Of a stretch of DNA of 64,000 nucleotides, positions 10,372 to 19,089 are shown in pieces. Both the position numbers and the translations under genes were made by a program. Under the pieces are notes generated by a model that saw only the letters and a list, made by a program, of their open reading frames with translations, did no database searches and had not been told where the DNA came from. How positions within the stretch are numbered: the stretch's first letter is position 1; every line of letters starts with the position of its first letter. Source of the DNA: Tersicoccus sp. Bi-70 (GTDB lineage: Bacteria; Actinomycetota; Actinomycetes; Actinomycetales; Micrococcaceae); the NCBI RefSeq assembly GCF_001968825.1, contig NZ_MIEU01000016.1, positions 124,001 to 188,000 of the forward strand, in the 5' to 3' direction.

Positions 10372-11567
10372 GCCCGTGCCCCCGTCGATGCGCCGTGCGT
10401 CGCCCCGCCGTGCCCGGCACCGGCGTCGTCACCCGAGCCGGCGTCGTCCAGCGAGTCCAGGTAGAGCAGGTAGCGGTCGCGCTGGTCCTCGAGCCAGGCG
10501 TCCGGGCTGGACAGGACGTGCTCGAAGAGGCTCTCCGGCGTTGGGTCCGCCATCGACGTGATGCCGGAGCGCAGCCCGGATGCCGCCTCGTCCGCGGCGC
10601 GGGTCGCGGCGGCGTCGAGCGCGTCGACGTCGTACCCCTCGGCCGCGAGCAGGGCCCGGACCCGGGCGAGCGGATCCCGCTGTTCCCACTCGGCGCGCAG
10701 GCCCCGGTCCTCGTAGCGCGTGGGGTCGTCGGCCGTGGTGTGCGGGCCCATCCGGTAGGTGACCGCTTCGATGTAGGAGGGTCCCTGCCCCGCCCGGGCC
10801 CGGGCGAGCGCCCGACGGGTCACCGCGGTCACGGCCAGGACGTCGTTGCCGTCCACCCGCACCGACGGGATGCCGAAACCGGGGGCGCGGTCGGCGATGT
10901 GACCCTGCGCCTGAAGCCCCACCGGCTCGGAGATCGCCCACTGGTTGTTCTGGCAGAAGAAGACGACGGGCGCCCCGAAGCTGGCCGCGAAGACCATCGC
11001 CTCGTTGACGTCGCCCTGGCTGGTCGCTCCGTCCCCGAAGTAGACGATGGCGGCGTCGTCGGACCCCTCGGCCTTGATGCCCATCGCGTACCCGGTGGCG
11101 TGCAGCGTCTGGGCGCCGATGATGATCTGCGGGGTGGCCATCCGGGTGACCGTCGGGTCCCAGCCACAGGAGGCGGCGCCGCGCCACAGGCTGAGGATGT
11201 CCACCGGGTCGACACCGCGGCAGTAGGCGACCCCGTGCTCGCGGTAGCTGGGGAAGATCATGTCCGTGCGGTTCAGCGCACGCCCGGAGCCGATCTGGGC
11301 GGCCTCCTGGCCGGTCAACGGCGGCCACAGGCCGAGTTCGCCCTGCCGCTGCAGGGCGGTCGCCTCGGTGTCGATGCGTCGGATGACGCTCATGTCGATG
11401 TAGAACGCGGCCAGCGCGTCGGCGTCGACGTCCTCGACGAGCGCGTCGAAGACGGGGTTGACCCGGCGTTCACCGGTGGGGCTGATCAGCTGGACGAGGT
11501 CGTCGACGAGCTGGCCGCCCTGGTTGAGGGCATCGAGGATCAGGCTGTTCACGGACACGGCTGACAC
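10368..11567 (-). CDS. bkdA: Branched-chain 2-oxo acid dehydrogenase E1 alpha
   Basis: Alpha subunit of E1, 399 aa, first gene of the operon. The TPP-binding signature runs from YFGDGATSQGDVNEAMVFAA to QNNQWAIS (the GDG...NN pattern). EAVTYRMGPHTTADDPTRY marks the phosphorylation-loop region typical of the family. I used the GTG at 11567; two further in-frame GTG codons follow within 12 nt and no strong ribosome-binding site separates them. The gene is preceded by a promoter and CRP-type operator and is divergent from an Lrp/AsnC regulator. Confidence 0.94.
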   Translation of the reverse strand: MSAVSVNSLILDALNQGGQLVDDLVQLISPTGERRVNPVFDALVEDVDADALAAFYIDMSVIRRIDTEATALQRQGELGLWPPLTGQEAAQIGSGRALNRTDMIFPSYREHGVAYCRGVDPVDILSLWRGAASCGWDPTVTRMATPQIIIGAQTLHATGYAMGIKAEGSDDAAIVYFGDGATSQGDVNEAMVFAASFGAPVVFFCQNNQWAISEPVGLQAQGHIADRAPGFGIPSVRVDGNDVLAVTAVTRRALARARAGQGPSYIEAVTYRMGPHTTADDPTRYEDRGLRAEWEQRDPLARVRALLAAEGYDVDALDAAATRAADEAASGLRSGITSMADPTPESLFEHVLSSPDAWLEDQRDRYLLYLDSLDDAGSGDDAGAGHGGATHGASTGARA

Positions 11568-11640
11568 GCTGCTTTCGCATCAAGGGTCGGGGTCGACGCG
11601 GTGGCGTCATCACCCGGGCGGGCTCCGTCGGCCGCCTGTC

Positions 11641-11673
11641 TGTGAACTTACTCACACCAGCCACACAGCGCAA
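11641..11673 (-). promoter_or_regulatory. bkd operon promoter with perfect CRP-type operator
   Basis: On the minus strand TTGCGC (11668-11673), a 17-nt spacer and TAAGTT (11645-11650) form a sigma70-like promoter about 70 nt before bkdA. A perfect CRP/GlxR consensus, TGTGA-N6-TCACA, occupies 11641-11656 and covers the -10 box. Binding there would be expected to repress. Confidence 0.7.
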
Positions 11674-11721
11674 CGGAGGCGCTCGACGTTGAGCATGTCG
11701 CCCAACAGCGGCGCACGTGGC

Positions 11722-11750
11722 TTGGCATTCTTGTGCACAGTGACTAGGTT
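11722..11750 (+). promoter_or_regulatory. Leaderless promoter of the Lrp/AsnC gene
   Basis: TTGGCA (11722-11727), a 17-nt spacer and TAGGTT (11745-11750) precede the ATG at 11758 by 7 nt. Transcription would therefore begin at or next to the start codon, giving a leaderless message. No Shine-Dalgarno sequence is present. Confidence 0.65.
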
Positions 11751-11757
11751 CGCCAGC

Positions 11758-12249
11758 ATGATGCTTGCCGATTCAACCGACCTGCGGATCCTGCGGGACA
11801 TGGTCGTCCACCCGCGCCGCACGGCGGTCGCGATCTCCACCCGGCTGAGGTTGTCCCGGAACACGGTGCAGTCCCGGCTGGGGCGGCTGGAGGAGGGCGG
11901 CGCATTCCTGCCCTTCGCTCACCAGGTGGCCCCGGCCGCGCTGGGCTACCCGCTCACGGCGTTCATGGCGGTACAGGTGCAGCAGCCGGAGCTGGATGCG
12001 ATCGCGGAGGCGTTCGGCCGGATCCCTGAGATCGTGGAGGCCCACGGCACGACCGGCGGGGCAGATCTGCTGGTCCGCGTCGTCGGCGTCGACGCCGAGG
12101 ACCTGTTCCGCATTCACGGGGCGATGCTCGCCTGCCCGGGGGTGATGCGGATCGACACGTCGATCTCGATGCACGAGATCATCGCCCACCGCGTGCTCCC
12201 GCTGATCGAGCAGGGACTGGAACGCGGCGGGGACCGGACCCCCGGGTGA
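11758..12249 (+). CDS. Lrp/AsnC-family transcriptional regulator
   Basis: 163 aa. The N-terminal winged helix-turn-helix (about residues 5-45) contains STRLRLSRNTVQSRLGRLEE. The C-terminal RAM/ligand-binding domain begins at LGYPLTAFMAVQV and ends IAHRVLPLIEQGLERG. It is divergent from the branched-chain acid operon, like BkdR-type regulators of other actinobacteria, so it probably senses a branched-chain amino or keto acid and controls bkd. Two adjacent ATG codons (11758 and 11761) are possible starts; the -10 box spacing favours a leaderless start here. Confidence 0.9.
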   Translation: MMLADSTDLRILRDMVVHPRRTAVAISTRLRLSRNTVQSRLGRLEEGGAFLPFAHQVAPAALGYPLTAFMAVQVQQPELDAIAEAFGRIPEIVEAHGTTGGADLLVRVVGVDAEDLFRIHGAMLACPGVMRIDTSISMHEIIAHRVLPLIEQGLERGGDRTPG

Positions 12250-12268
12250 GGGCACGGTCCCCGCCGCG
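12223..12268. terminator. Bidirectional hairpin between lrp and actP
   Basis: A perfect 14-bp stem (12223-12236 with 12255-12268) closes an 18-nt loop. It overlaps the 3' end of the Lrp gene and lies just beyond the actP stop of the convergent operon, so it can terminate both. There is no clear T tract, as is common in this GC range. Confidence 0.65.
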
Positions 12269-12297
12269 TCACGAGCGGAACGGGCGGAACGGGCGCG

Positions 12298-13944
12298 TCA
12301 GTGCTCGGCGGCCTTCTCGGCACCCACCCCGGTCAGGGAGCGCACCTCCATCTCGGCCTGCTTGCGCCGGTTCTCCCCCGCCTTGTCGGTGACGGAGCCG
12401 ATCCAGCCGAGCAGGAACGCCAGCGGGATCGAGACCAGGCCCGGGTTGGAGAGGGGGAAGATCGCGAAGTTGGCGCCCGGGATCATCGCGGTGGCCGAGC
12501 CGGAGACCACCGGCGAGAACGCGATCAGCACGATCGCCGCGCCGAGCCCCCCGTACATGCTCCAGACGGCGCCACGCGTCGTGAACCGCGACCAGAACAG
12601 GGAGTACAGGATCGTCGGCAGGTTGGCCGACGCCGCCACCGCGAACGCGAGCGCCACGAGGAACGCGACGTTCTGCCCCTGGGCCCCGATGCCGCCGATG
12701 ATCGAGACGATGCCGATCACCACGACCGTCCGCCGCGCGACCTTGACCTCACCACCGGCGTCGACCTGGCCCCGGCGCACCACGTTGGCGTAGATGTCGT
12801 GGGCGAAGGACGCGGCCGCCGTGATGGTCAGGCCGGCCACCACGGCGAGGATCGTCGCGAAGGCGACCGCCGAGATGAAACCGAGGAGCAGCGACCCGCC
12901 GAGCTCGAACGCCAGCAGCGGCGCCGCGGAGTTCACGCCGCCCGGGGCCGCCTTGATCCGGTCCGCGCCGATCAGCGCGCCGGCACCGTACCCGAGCACC
13001 AGGGTGAACAGGTAGAAGATGCCGATCAGCCAGATCGCCCAGACCACCGACCGGCGGGCCTCCTTGGCCGTCGGCACGGTGTAGAAGCGCATCAGCACGT
13101 GCGGCAGGGCCGCGGTGCCGAGCACGAGTGCCAGGGCGAGGGAGACGAAGTCCAGCCGGGACGTCGGCGTCTTGCCGTACTGCAGCCCCGGGTTCAGCAG
13201 CGCCTCGTTGCCGCCCGCGGTCGCCACGGCGTGGCCGAGCAGCTCGGACAGGTTGAAGCCGTGGATGGCGAGCACCCAGACGGTCATGACGGCCGCACCG
13301 GCCACCAGCAGGCACGCCTTGATGATCTGCACCCAGGTGGTGCCCTTCATCCCGCCGATCAGCACGTAGAGGATCATCAGGGCGCCGACGACGACGATGA
13401 CCACGGACTGGCCGAGCCGGTCGGGGATGCCGAGCAGCAGCGACACCAGGCCACCGGCGCCGGCCATCTGCGCGAGCAGGTAGAAGAAGCACACCGCGAG
13501 CGTCGTGATCGCGGCGGCGATCCGCACCGGCCGCTGCCGCAGCCGGAAGGAGAGCACGTCCGCCATCGTGAACTTGCCGGTGTTGCGCAGCAGCTCGGCG
13601 ACCAGCAGCAGGGCCACGAGCCACGCGACGAGGAACCCGATCGAGTACAGGAAGCCGTCGTAGCCGTTGACGGCGATGGCTCCGACGATGCCGAGGAACG
13701 ACGCCGCCGAGAGGTAGTCCCCGGCGATGGCCGTGCCGTTCTGCGGCCCCGAGAAGGAGCGGCCGGCGGCGTAGTAGTCCGCGGCCGTGCGGTTGTTGCG
13801 GCTGGCGCGCAGGACGATCACCAGCGTGACGGCCACGAACAGGCCGAAGATCAGGATGTTGACCCACGGGGTGCCGACCTGGTCGGTCGCCGCCATCGGG
13901 ACGACACCGGGGACGACGCTGGGCAGGATGTGCGGTGCGCTCAC
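12298..13944 (-). CDS. actP: Cation/acetate symporter, SSS family
   Basis: Sodium:solute symporter of the ActP type, 548 aa with about 13-14 hydrophobic segments. Recognisable regions are ADYYAAGRSFSGPQNGTAIA, GDYLSAASFLGIVGAIA, MADVLSFRLRQRPVR and GGMKGTTWVQIIKACLLVAG. Acetate, propionate or pyruvate is the probable substrate. The GTG start overlaps the stop of the DUF485 gene as GTGA, the classic pairing for this transporter. Imported acetate feeds the same acetyl-CoA pool as the neighbouring branched-chain acid operon. Confidence 0.94.
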   Translation of the reverse strand: MSAPHILPSVVPGVVPMAATDQVGTPWVNILIFGLFVAVTLVIVLRASRNNRTAADYYAAGRSFSGPQNGTAIAGDYLSAASFLGIVGAIAVNGYDGFLYSIGFLVAWLVALLLVAELLRNTGKFTMADVLSFRLRQRPVRIAAAITTLAVCFFYLLAQMAGAGGLVSLLLGIPDRLGQSVVIVVVGALMILYVLIGGMKGTTWVQIIKACLLVAGAAVMTVWVLAIHGFNLSELLGHAVATAGGNEALLNPGLQYGKTPTSRLDFVSLALALVLGTAALPHVLMRFYTVPTAKEARRSVVWAIWLIGIFYLFTLVLGYGAGALIGADRIKAAPGGVNSAAPLLAFELGGSLLLGFISAVAFATILAVVAGLTITAAASFAHDIYANVVRRGQVDAGGEVKVARRTVVVIGIVSIIGGIGAQGQNVAFLVALAFAVAASANLPTILYSLFWSRFTTRGAVWSMYGGLGAAIVLIAFSPVVSGSATAMIPGANFAIFPLSNPGLVSIPLAFLLGWIGSVTDKAGENRRKQAEMEVRSLTGVGAEKAAEH

Positions 13945-14552
13945 GTCGGGTCTCCTTCACGCGTGACGGTCGGGCTGGTCGAGCCGGCGCGGGTGCCGGT
14001 GGCGTCCCCGCGGGCGAGGACGTCGACGTCGCCGTCGAAGGTCCCGCCGGCCGTGGCCGGGCTGCGGTGGTACGGCGAGTCCTCACCCTCCAGCTCGTCG
14101 CGCAGCGCGGCCGCCTGCGGGTCGAGCCGGCGGTTCGCGTAGGCCACGTACCCCATGGTGATGGCGAACGTGGTCACGAACTGGGCGAGGCCGAGCACGA
14201 GGCCCACGGTGATGTTGCCGGCCAGCCGGGTCGCCATGAACTCGTGCGCGTAGTCGGCCAGGAGCACGTAGGCGAAGTACCAGACCAGGAAGACGGCCGC
14301 CATCGGGAACACGAAGCTGCGGTGCGTGCGCCGCAGCGTCACGAAACGCTCGTCCCGCTGCACGCCCTCGAAGTCGATGTCGGGTGTCCCGGCCGGGTCA
14401 CCGCCCGCGCGGGCGCCGTGGACGGGACGGTCCGCGGCGGTGGGGACAGCGCCCCCGTCGTCGTCCGCGGCGGTGGCGGCGGCGTGCTGGCCGGGACGGT
14501 GGTGCTGGTCCGGCCCCGGATCGGGGTCGTCGTGGGATCGATGTTTGCCCAT
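13941..14552 (-). CDS. DUF485 membrane protein, partner of ActP
   Basis: 203 aa. A hydrophilic N-terminal half rich in His, Asp, Gly and Ala is followed by the DUF485 core: RRTHRSFVFPMAAVFLVWYF, a second membrane helix containing ITVGLVLGLAQFVTTFAITM, then YVAYANRRLDPQAAALRDEL. The ATG at 14552 is chosen for its strong upstream AAGGAGG. DUF485 proteins almost always precede acetate symporters and probably assist them. This copy is longer than the usual 100-120 aa because of both hydrophilic tails. Confidence 0.88.
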   Translation of the reverse strand: MGKHRSHDDPDPGPDQHHRPGQHAAATAADDDGGAVPTAADRPVHGARAGGDPAGTPDIDFEGVQRDERFVTLRRTHRSFVFPMAAVFLVWYFAYVLLADYAHEFMATRLAGNITVGLVLGLAQFVTTFAITMGYVAYANRRLDPQAAALRDELEGEDSPYHRSPATAGGTFDGDVDVLARGDATGTRAGSTSPTVTREGDPT

Positions 14553-14716
14553 GGGTCCTCCTTGACGGATGAGCAGGAGCGCTCGGTGGCGAACCGACAC
14601 CCGGAAGCGGGTATCGGCGGGCCGACCGGCGTACAGCATCATCCCGGCCGGGCCGGTGGACAGCGTCTCCAGACAGCGAGGCGGATCACCGGGATCACCG
14701 GGCGAGCGCCGGTGGA

Positions 14717-14744
14717 CGTGATCCACATCACTGCGCACAGGCTA
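14717..14744 (-). promoter_or_regulatory. CRP-core site and -10 box upstream of the actP operon
   Basis: The stretch 14553-14865 has no gene. It contains GTGA-N6-TCAC at 14718-14731, a CRP/GlxR core with 8 of 10 consensus bases in the 16-mer 14717-14732. Immediately upstream on the minus strand is TAGCCT (14739-14744), so transcription would start inside the site. I see nothing else recognisable in this gap. Confidence 0.5.
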
Positions 14745-14865
14745 ACCGGGCTCACCGACGTTCGGGGTTGCCGACACGTTGCGGCGTGTCCCGCGGAGGG
14801 GCGCGGCGACGGCGGGAGCCCGGCAGGCGAGGTTCAGCGTGCGGACCGGGGACGGTGCAGCGCCG

Positions 14866-15489
14866 TCAGCCGCGGGAGCGCAGGATGTCGATCACCCGGT
14901 CGAGGAAGAGGTCGACCTGGCCGGAGTCGTAGGCGTCGGATCCGCGCTGCGGGGAGAAGCGGGCGGCGCGGACGTCCTCGAGCCGCAGCCGCGTGGAGCC
15001 GTCGAGATGCTCGGCGACGCGCTCGCACAGGGCGTCGACGTCGCGCTGGCGGTAGCCCGGACGGCGGCCGGTGGGCGCCCGGAACCGCTGGCCGGGGCCA
15101 CGCGTGAGGCGGGCGCGGACGACGGCGAGGGCCTGGTCCAGATCGGCGCGGCCGGTCGCGACGGCGTCGTCGCGCTCCCGCCGCGCGAAGGCGTCCTCGA
15201 GCCGATCGAGTTCCGCGTCCACCTCCTGCGGGTCGTACCCGCCGCGCACGAGGTCGAACACGGCGTCGCGCACGTGACCGCTGCCGAGCGGCGCGTCGGC
15301 GGTGTCGGTGCGCCAGGCCTCCCGCACGCGGTCGAGGAAGGCATCCACCTGGGCGGGGCGGTAACCGCGGCGGCGATGGGGCACGAGAGTGAACGGCGCG
15401 CGATCCGCGTCCTCGGCCGGGGCGGACTCCGGCAACGCCGGTGATCCCGCCGTGGTCGTGACCGGGCCCGACTCCCCCGTGGCGCTCAT
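14866..15489 (-). CDS. Four-repeat DivIVA-like domain protein
   Basis: 207 aa, soluble, no signal peptide. Four copies of a DivIVA N-terminal-like motif (GY-x4-VDAFLDRV) are present at residues 42-55, 84-97, 145-158 and 187-200. The 42-residue spacing within each pair shows an internal duplication of a two-motif module. Such DivIVA-repeat proteins are known in actinobacteria but have no assigned function; polar or membrane-curvature localisation is a guess. It lies 82 nt after cdsA and is probably the end of the rpsB-cdsA operon. Confidence 0.8.
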   Translation of the reverse strand: MSATGESGPVTTTAGSPALPESAPAEDADRAPFTLVPHRRRGYRPAQVDAFLDRVREAWRTDTADAPLGSGHVRDAVFDLVRGGYDPQEVDAELDRLEDAFARRERDDAVATGRADLDQALAVVRARLTRGPGQRFRAPTGRRPGYRQRDVDALCERVAEHLDGSTRLRLEDVRAARFSPQRGSDAYDSGQVDLFLDRVIDILRSRG

Positions 15490-15571
15490 CGGCCGTGTCC
15501 TTTCCGAACCCGGACGACTCGCCCGGGGGTGGCCGCAGGGCGTGACCCGGGCCGGCAGAGGCGCCGACGGA

Positions 15572-16570
15572 TCACAACTGCGGCATCAGCAGTTCGAACA
15601 TCAAGAATGCCACCGGCGAAGCGAGAACGATGGAATCGAGCCGATCCATGACACCGCCGTGTCCCGGCAGGATGGTGCCCATGTCCTTGATCCCCACTTC
15701 GCGTTTGACCATGGATTCTGCCAGATCGCCGAGGGTAGCGGCACCGACGGTCGCGACGGCCATGATGGAGCCGACCCACCAGGGTTGACCGAGCAGCAGC
15801 GTCGCGCAGAGCAGGCCGATCACGGCCGCCCCGACGATGGACCCGCCGAAGCCCTCCCAGGTCTTCTTGGGGCTGACCCGGGGTGCCATCGCGTGCCGGC
15901 CGAACAGCACGCCGACGAGGTAGCCGAAGGTGTCGTTCGCGACCACGAGCAGCAGCATCGTGATCAGTTTCAGGGCGCCGTCGTGGGTGCGCAGCAGCAG
16001 CAGCGCGAAGCTGACCATCAGGGGGATCCAGGTGAGGGCGAGGACGCCGGCCCGGGCAGCCGCCGGCGCACCGGGGCGCGGGTCGATCGCCCGCCAGAGC
16101 ACCGCGAGCAGGCACGCGGCCACGTACACGAGGGTGAGGACCTCGGGTCCGCCGAGGTAGGCGGCGAAGGGCAGCGCGGCCGCTCCGATCGCCAGGGGGA
16201 CGCGGGGCACGAGCACCTGGCGGAACGCCATCGCGCGCGCGAACTCGAACACGCCGACGACGACGAACGCGGCCACGAAGGCGGTGAACAGCAGGGGTGA
16301 GAAGAGCAGCCCCACGATCAGGGCCGCGAGCAGGGCCAGCCCGACGCCGATCGCGGCGGGCAGGTTGCGGCCGGCCCGCGACGGGGTCTTCCGCGCGGTG
16401 CGGTTGGCCCGGCCGTGCACCGGCGGCAGCAGGCTGAAGCGGCGGGGCCCCCGGCCGGAGGCAGCCGACGCCGGAGGGGCCGGCATCGCGGTGGCCGGAG
16501 CGGGCGACCCGAGCGGCGCCGGGCCGGCCGGAGGGTGCCCCGGCCCGTCCGGCGTCGGGAGGTCGCTCAT
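15572..16570 (-). CDS. cdsA: Phosphatidate cytidylyltransferase
   Basis: Makes CDP-diacylglycerol from CTP and phosphatidic acid in the membrane, 332 aa. An N-terminal Pro/Ala/Arg-rich cytoplasmic tail of about 60 residues precedes about eight membrane helices. The family signature lies at about residues 286-312: SMVKREVGIKDMG followed by LPGHGGVMDRLDS, with the Asp residues that bind metal. The ATG directly abuts the frr stop codon, so the genes are co-translated. CDP-diacylglycerol is also the substrate of the CDP-alcohol transferase encoded at 25 kb. Confidence 0.95.
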   Translation of the reverse strand: MSDLPTPDGPGHPPAGPAPLGSPAPATAMPAPPASAASGRGPRRFSLLPPVHGRANRTARKTPSRAGRNLPAAIGVGLALLAALIVGLLFSPLLFTAFVAAFVVVGVFEFARAMAFRQVLVPRVPLAIGAAALPFAAYLGGPEVLTLVYVAACLLAVLWRAIDPRPGAPAAARAGVLALTWIPLMVSFALLLLRTHDGALKLITMLLLVVANDTFGYLVGVLFGRHAMAPRVSPKKTWEGFGGSIVGAAVIGLLCATLLLGQPWWVGSIMAVATVGAATLGDLAESMVKREVGIKDMGTILPGHGGVMDRLDSIVLASPVAFLMFELLMPQL

Positions 16571-17128
16571 TCAGACGTCCAGCAGCTCGGTCTCTTTGCG
16601 CTTGAGCAGCTCGTCGATGGAGTCGGTGTGCCGCTTGGTGACGGAGTCGAGTTCCTTCTCCGCGCGCGTGCCCTCGTCCTCGCCGACCTCGCCGTCCTTG
16701 ACCAGCTTGTCCAGGTCGTCCTTGGCGCGGCGGCGGATGTTGCGGACGGACACCTTCGCCTCCTCCGCCTTGTTCCGGACCAGCTTGATGTAGTCCCGGC
16801 GGCGCTCCTCGGTCAGCTCGGGCATGACGATCCGGATGACGTTGCCGTCGTTGGCCGGGTTCGCCCCCAGGTCCGAGGACCGCAGCGCCTTCTCGATGTC
16901 GTTGAGGGAGCTCTTGTCGTAGGGCGTGATCAGCAGAGTGCGCGCCTCGGGGTTCTGGAAGGAGGCGAGCTGCTGCAGCGGCGTCGGCGCCCCGTAGTAG
17001 TCGACGGTCAGCTTCGCGAACAGCGAGGGGTTGGCCCGGCCGGTGCGGACGGCGGCGAAGTCCTCCTTGGCCACGTCGACGGCCTTGTCCATCTTGTCCT
17101 CGGCTTCGAGCAGAGTGTCGTCGATCAC
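16571..17128 (-). CDS. frr: Ribosome recycling factor
   Basis: 185 aa, the standard length. It splits post-termination ribosomes together with EF-G. The N-terminus [18 protein letters not shown], the [19 protein letters not shown] core and the C-terminal long helices ([19 protein letters not shown] and [11 protein letters not shown]) are diagnostic. It lies between pyrH and cdsA in the universal gene order. Confidence 0.98.
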   Translation of the reverse strand: MIDDTLLEAEDKMDKAVDVAKEDFAAVRTGRANPSLFAKLTVDYYGAPTPLQQLASFQNPEARTLLITPYDKSSLNDIEKALRSSDLGANPANDGNVIRIVMPELTEERRRDYIKLVRNKAEEAKVSVRNIRRRAKDDLDKLVKDGEVGEDEGTRAEKELDSVTKRHTDSIDELLKRKETELLDV

Positions 17129-17218
17129 GCGCGTCTCCTTGGCGTCGTAGGTCTCATGGTCTCGTTCGTCATCCTATCCAGCGTGCGGACCCCGCCGGGT
17201 CCGGTCGCCCCGCCCGTC

Positions 17219-17962
17219 TCAGGCGGTGATGATGGTGCCGATCTCCTCGCCGAGGATCGCGCGGGTGACGTTGCCGGCGCCCTGCATGCCGAACACCAGC
17301 ATGGGCATGCCGTTGTCCTTGCAGAGGCTGAACGCGGTCTGGTCCATCACCCGGATGTCGCGGCGGAGGGCCTCGTCGTAGGTGAGGCGGTCCAGCTTGG
17401 TGGCGCTGGGGTCCTTGCGGGGGTCGGCGGTGTAGACGCCGTCCACCCCGTTCTTGGCGGCGAGCACGACGTCGGCGTGCACCTCGAGCGCGCGCTGGAC
17501 GGCGACGGTGTCGGTCGAGAAGTAGGGCAGACCCGCGCCGGCGCCGAAGATCACGACGCGGTTCTTCTCGAGGTGACGGATGGCGCGGCGCGGGATGTAC
17601 GCCTCCGCGACCTGGCCCATCGTGATGGCCGACTGCACGCGGGTCTCGACGCCGGCCTGCTCGAGGAAGTCCTGCAGTGCCAGGCAGTTCATGACGGTGC
17701 CGAGCATGCCCATGTAGTCGGCGCGGGACCGGTCCATGCCCTCCTGGGAGAGCTCGGCCCCACGGAAGAAGTTGCCCCCGCCGACGACGATGGCCACCTC
17801 GACCTCGCCCTGGGTCTGGGCGATCTGATCGGCGATGCCCCGCACGGTGGACGGGTCGACGCCGAGCCTGCCGCCGCCGAACACCTCGCCGGAGAGCTTG
17901 AGCAGCACCCGTCGACGGTGCGGTCCTGGCTCGTGCGCGAGGTCGGGATTGTGCGTCTGCAT
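17219..17962 (-). CDS. pyrH: Uridylate kinase
   Basis: UMP kinase of the amino-acid-kinase fold, 247 aa from the chosen start. It phosphorylates UMP for pyrimidine nucleotide and cell-wall precursor synthesis. Motifs are [14 protein letters not shown] near the N-terminus, [20 protein letters not shown] and [21 protein letters not shown] prefer the ATG at 17962, which follows GGAAGGCAGG at a usable distance. The upstream GTG at 18013 lies inside a 17-bp hairpin stem and would be sequestered. Confidence 0.95.
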   Translation of the reverse strand: MQTHNPDLAHEPGPHRRRVLLKLSGEVFGGGRLGVDPSTVRGIADQIAQTQGEVEVAIVVGGGNFFRGAELSQEGMDRSRADYMGMLGTVMNCLALQDFLEQAGVETRVQSAITMGQVAEAYIPRRAIRHLEKNRVVIFGAGAGLPYFSTDTVAVQRALEVHADVVLAAKNGVDGVYTADPRKDPSATKLDRLTYDEALRRDIRVMDQTAFSLCKDNGMPMLVFGMQGAGNVTRAILGEEIGTIITA

Positions 17963-17997
17963 GGGCGCCTGCCTTCCGGGTTCACAGGTGGACGCGA

Positions 17998-18038
17998 CGA
18001 CGGGGGTGGTCACCCGATCCAGGTGACCACCCCCGTCG
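17998..18038. terminator. 17-bp hairpin in the tsf-pyrH gap
   Basis: A perfect 17-bp stem (17998-18014 with 18022-18038) closes a 7-nt loop just before pyrH. Together with the next hairpin it forms two stacked strong structures between tsf and pyrH. These could attenuate transcription or set the lower expression of the downstream genes. Confidence 0.6.
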
Positions 18039-18046
18039 ATGCGTGG

Positions 18047-18076
18047 CCCGGTCCGCCGCCTCAGCGGCGGACCGGG
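18047..18076 (-). terminator. 13-bp hairpin after tsf
   Basis: A perfect 13-bp GC-rich stem (18047-18059 with 18064-18076) carries a 4-nt loop, 28 nt beyond the tsf stop. There is no T tract. It is probably a terminator or attenuator for the rpsB-tsf message. Confidence 0.6.
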
Positions 18077-18103
18077 TACTGCTGCTGGTGGGAGGCCGAG
18101 CGC

Positions 18104-18940
<837 letters not shown>

Positions 18941-18995
18941 GACATCTCCTCTTGTCGGATCGGTGCGGGCCGCTCGGGTGTCGGCCCCAGTCGTG

Positions 18996-19030
18996 ACTGC
19001 GGACCGCCCTGGTGAAGTGCGGTCCGCAGT
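18996..19030 (-). promoter_or_regulatory. Hairpin in the rpsB-tsf intergenic region
   Basis: A 12-bp perfect stem (18996-19007 with 19019-19030) has an 11-nt loop and sits 56 nt upstream of tsf. A stem here is expected to act as an mRNA processing or partial termination site. No other promoter-like sequence is obvious in the 149-nt gap. Confidence 0.45.
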
Positions 19031-19089
19031 CCCGGCGGCAGTGCGCCGGTGGATCGGTGGAGGAAGCCGCGGGCATCAGCCCGCGGACA

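Noticed and set aside
12301-14142. Long plus-strand frame opposite actP
   Set aside because: Repetitive Arg/Asp/Gln composition without motifs; it is the complement of the membrane-protein codons of ActP and DUF485.
17963-18013. Upstream GTG start for pyrH at 18013
   Set aside because: It lies inside a 17-bp hairpin stem, has no usable ribosome-binding site and adds residues not conserved in UMP kinases.
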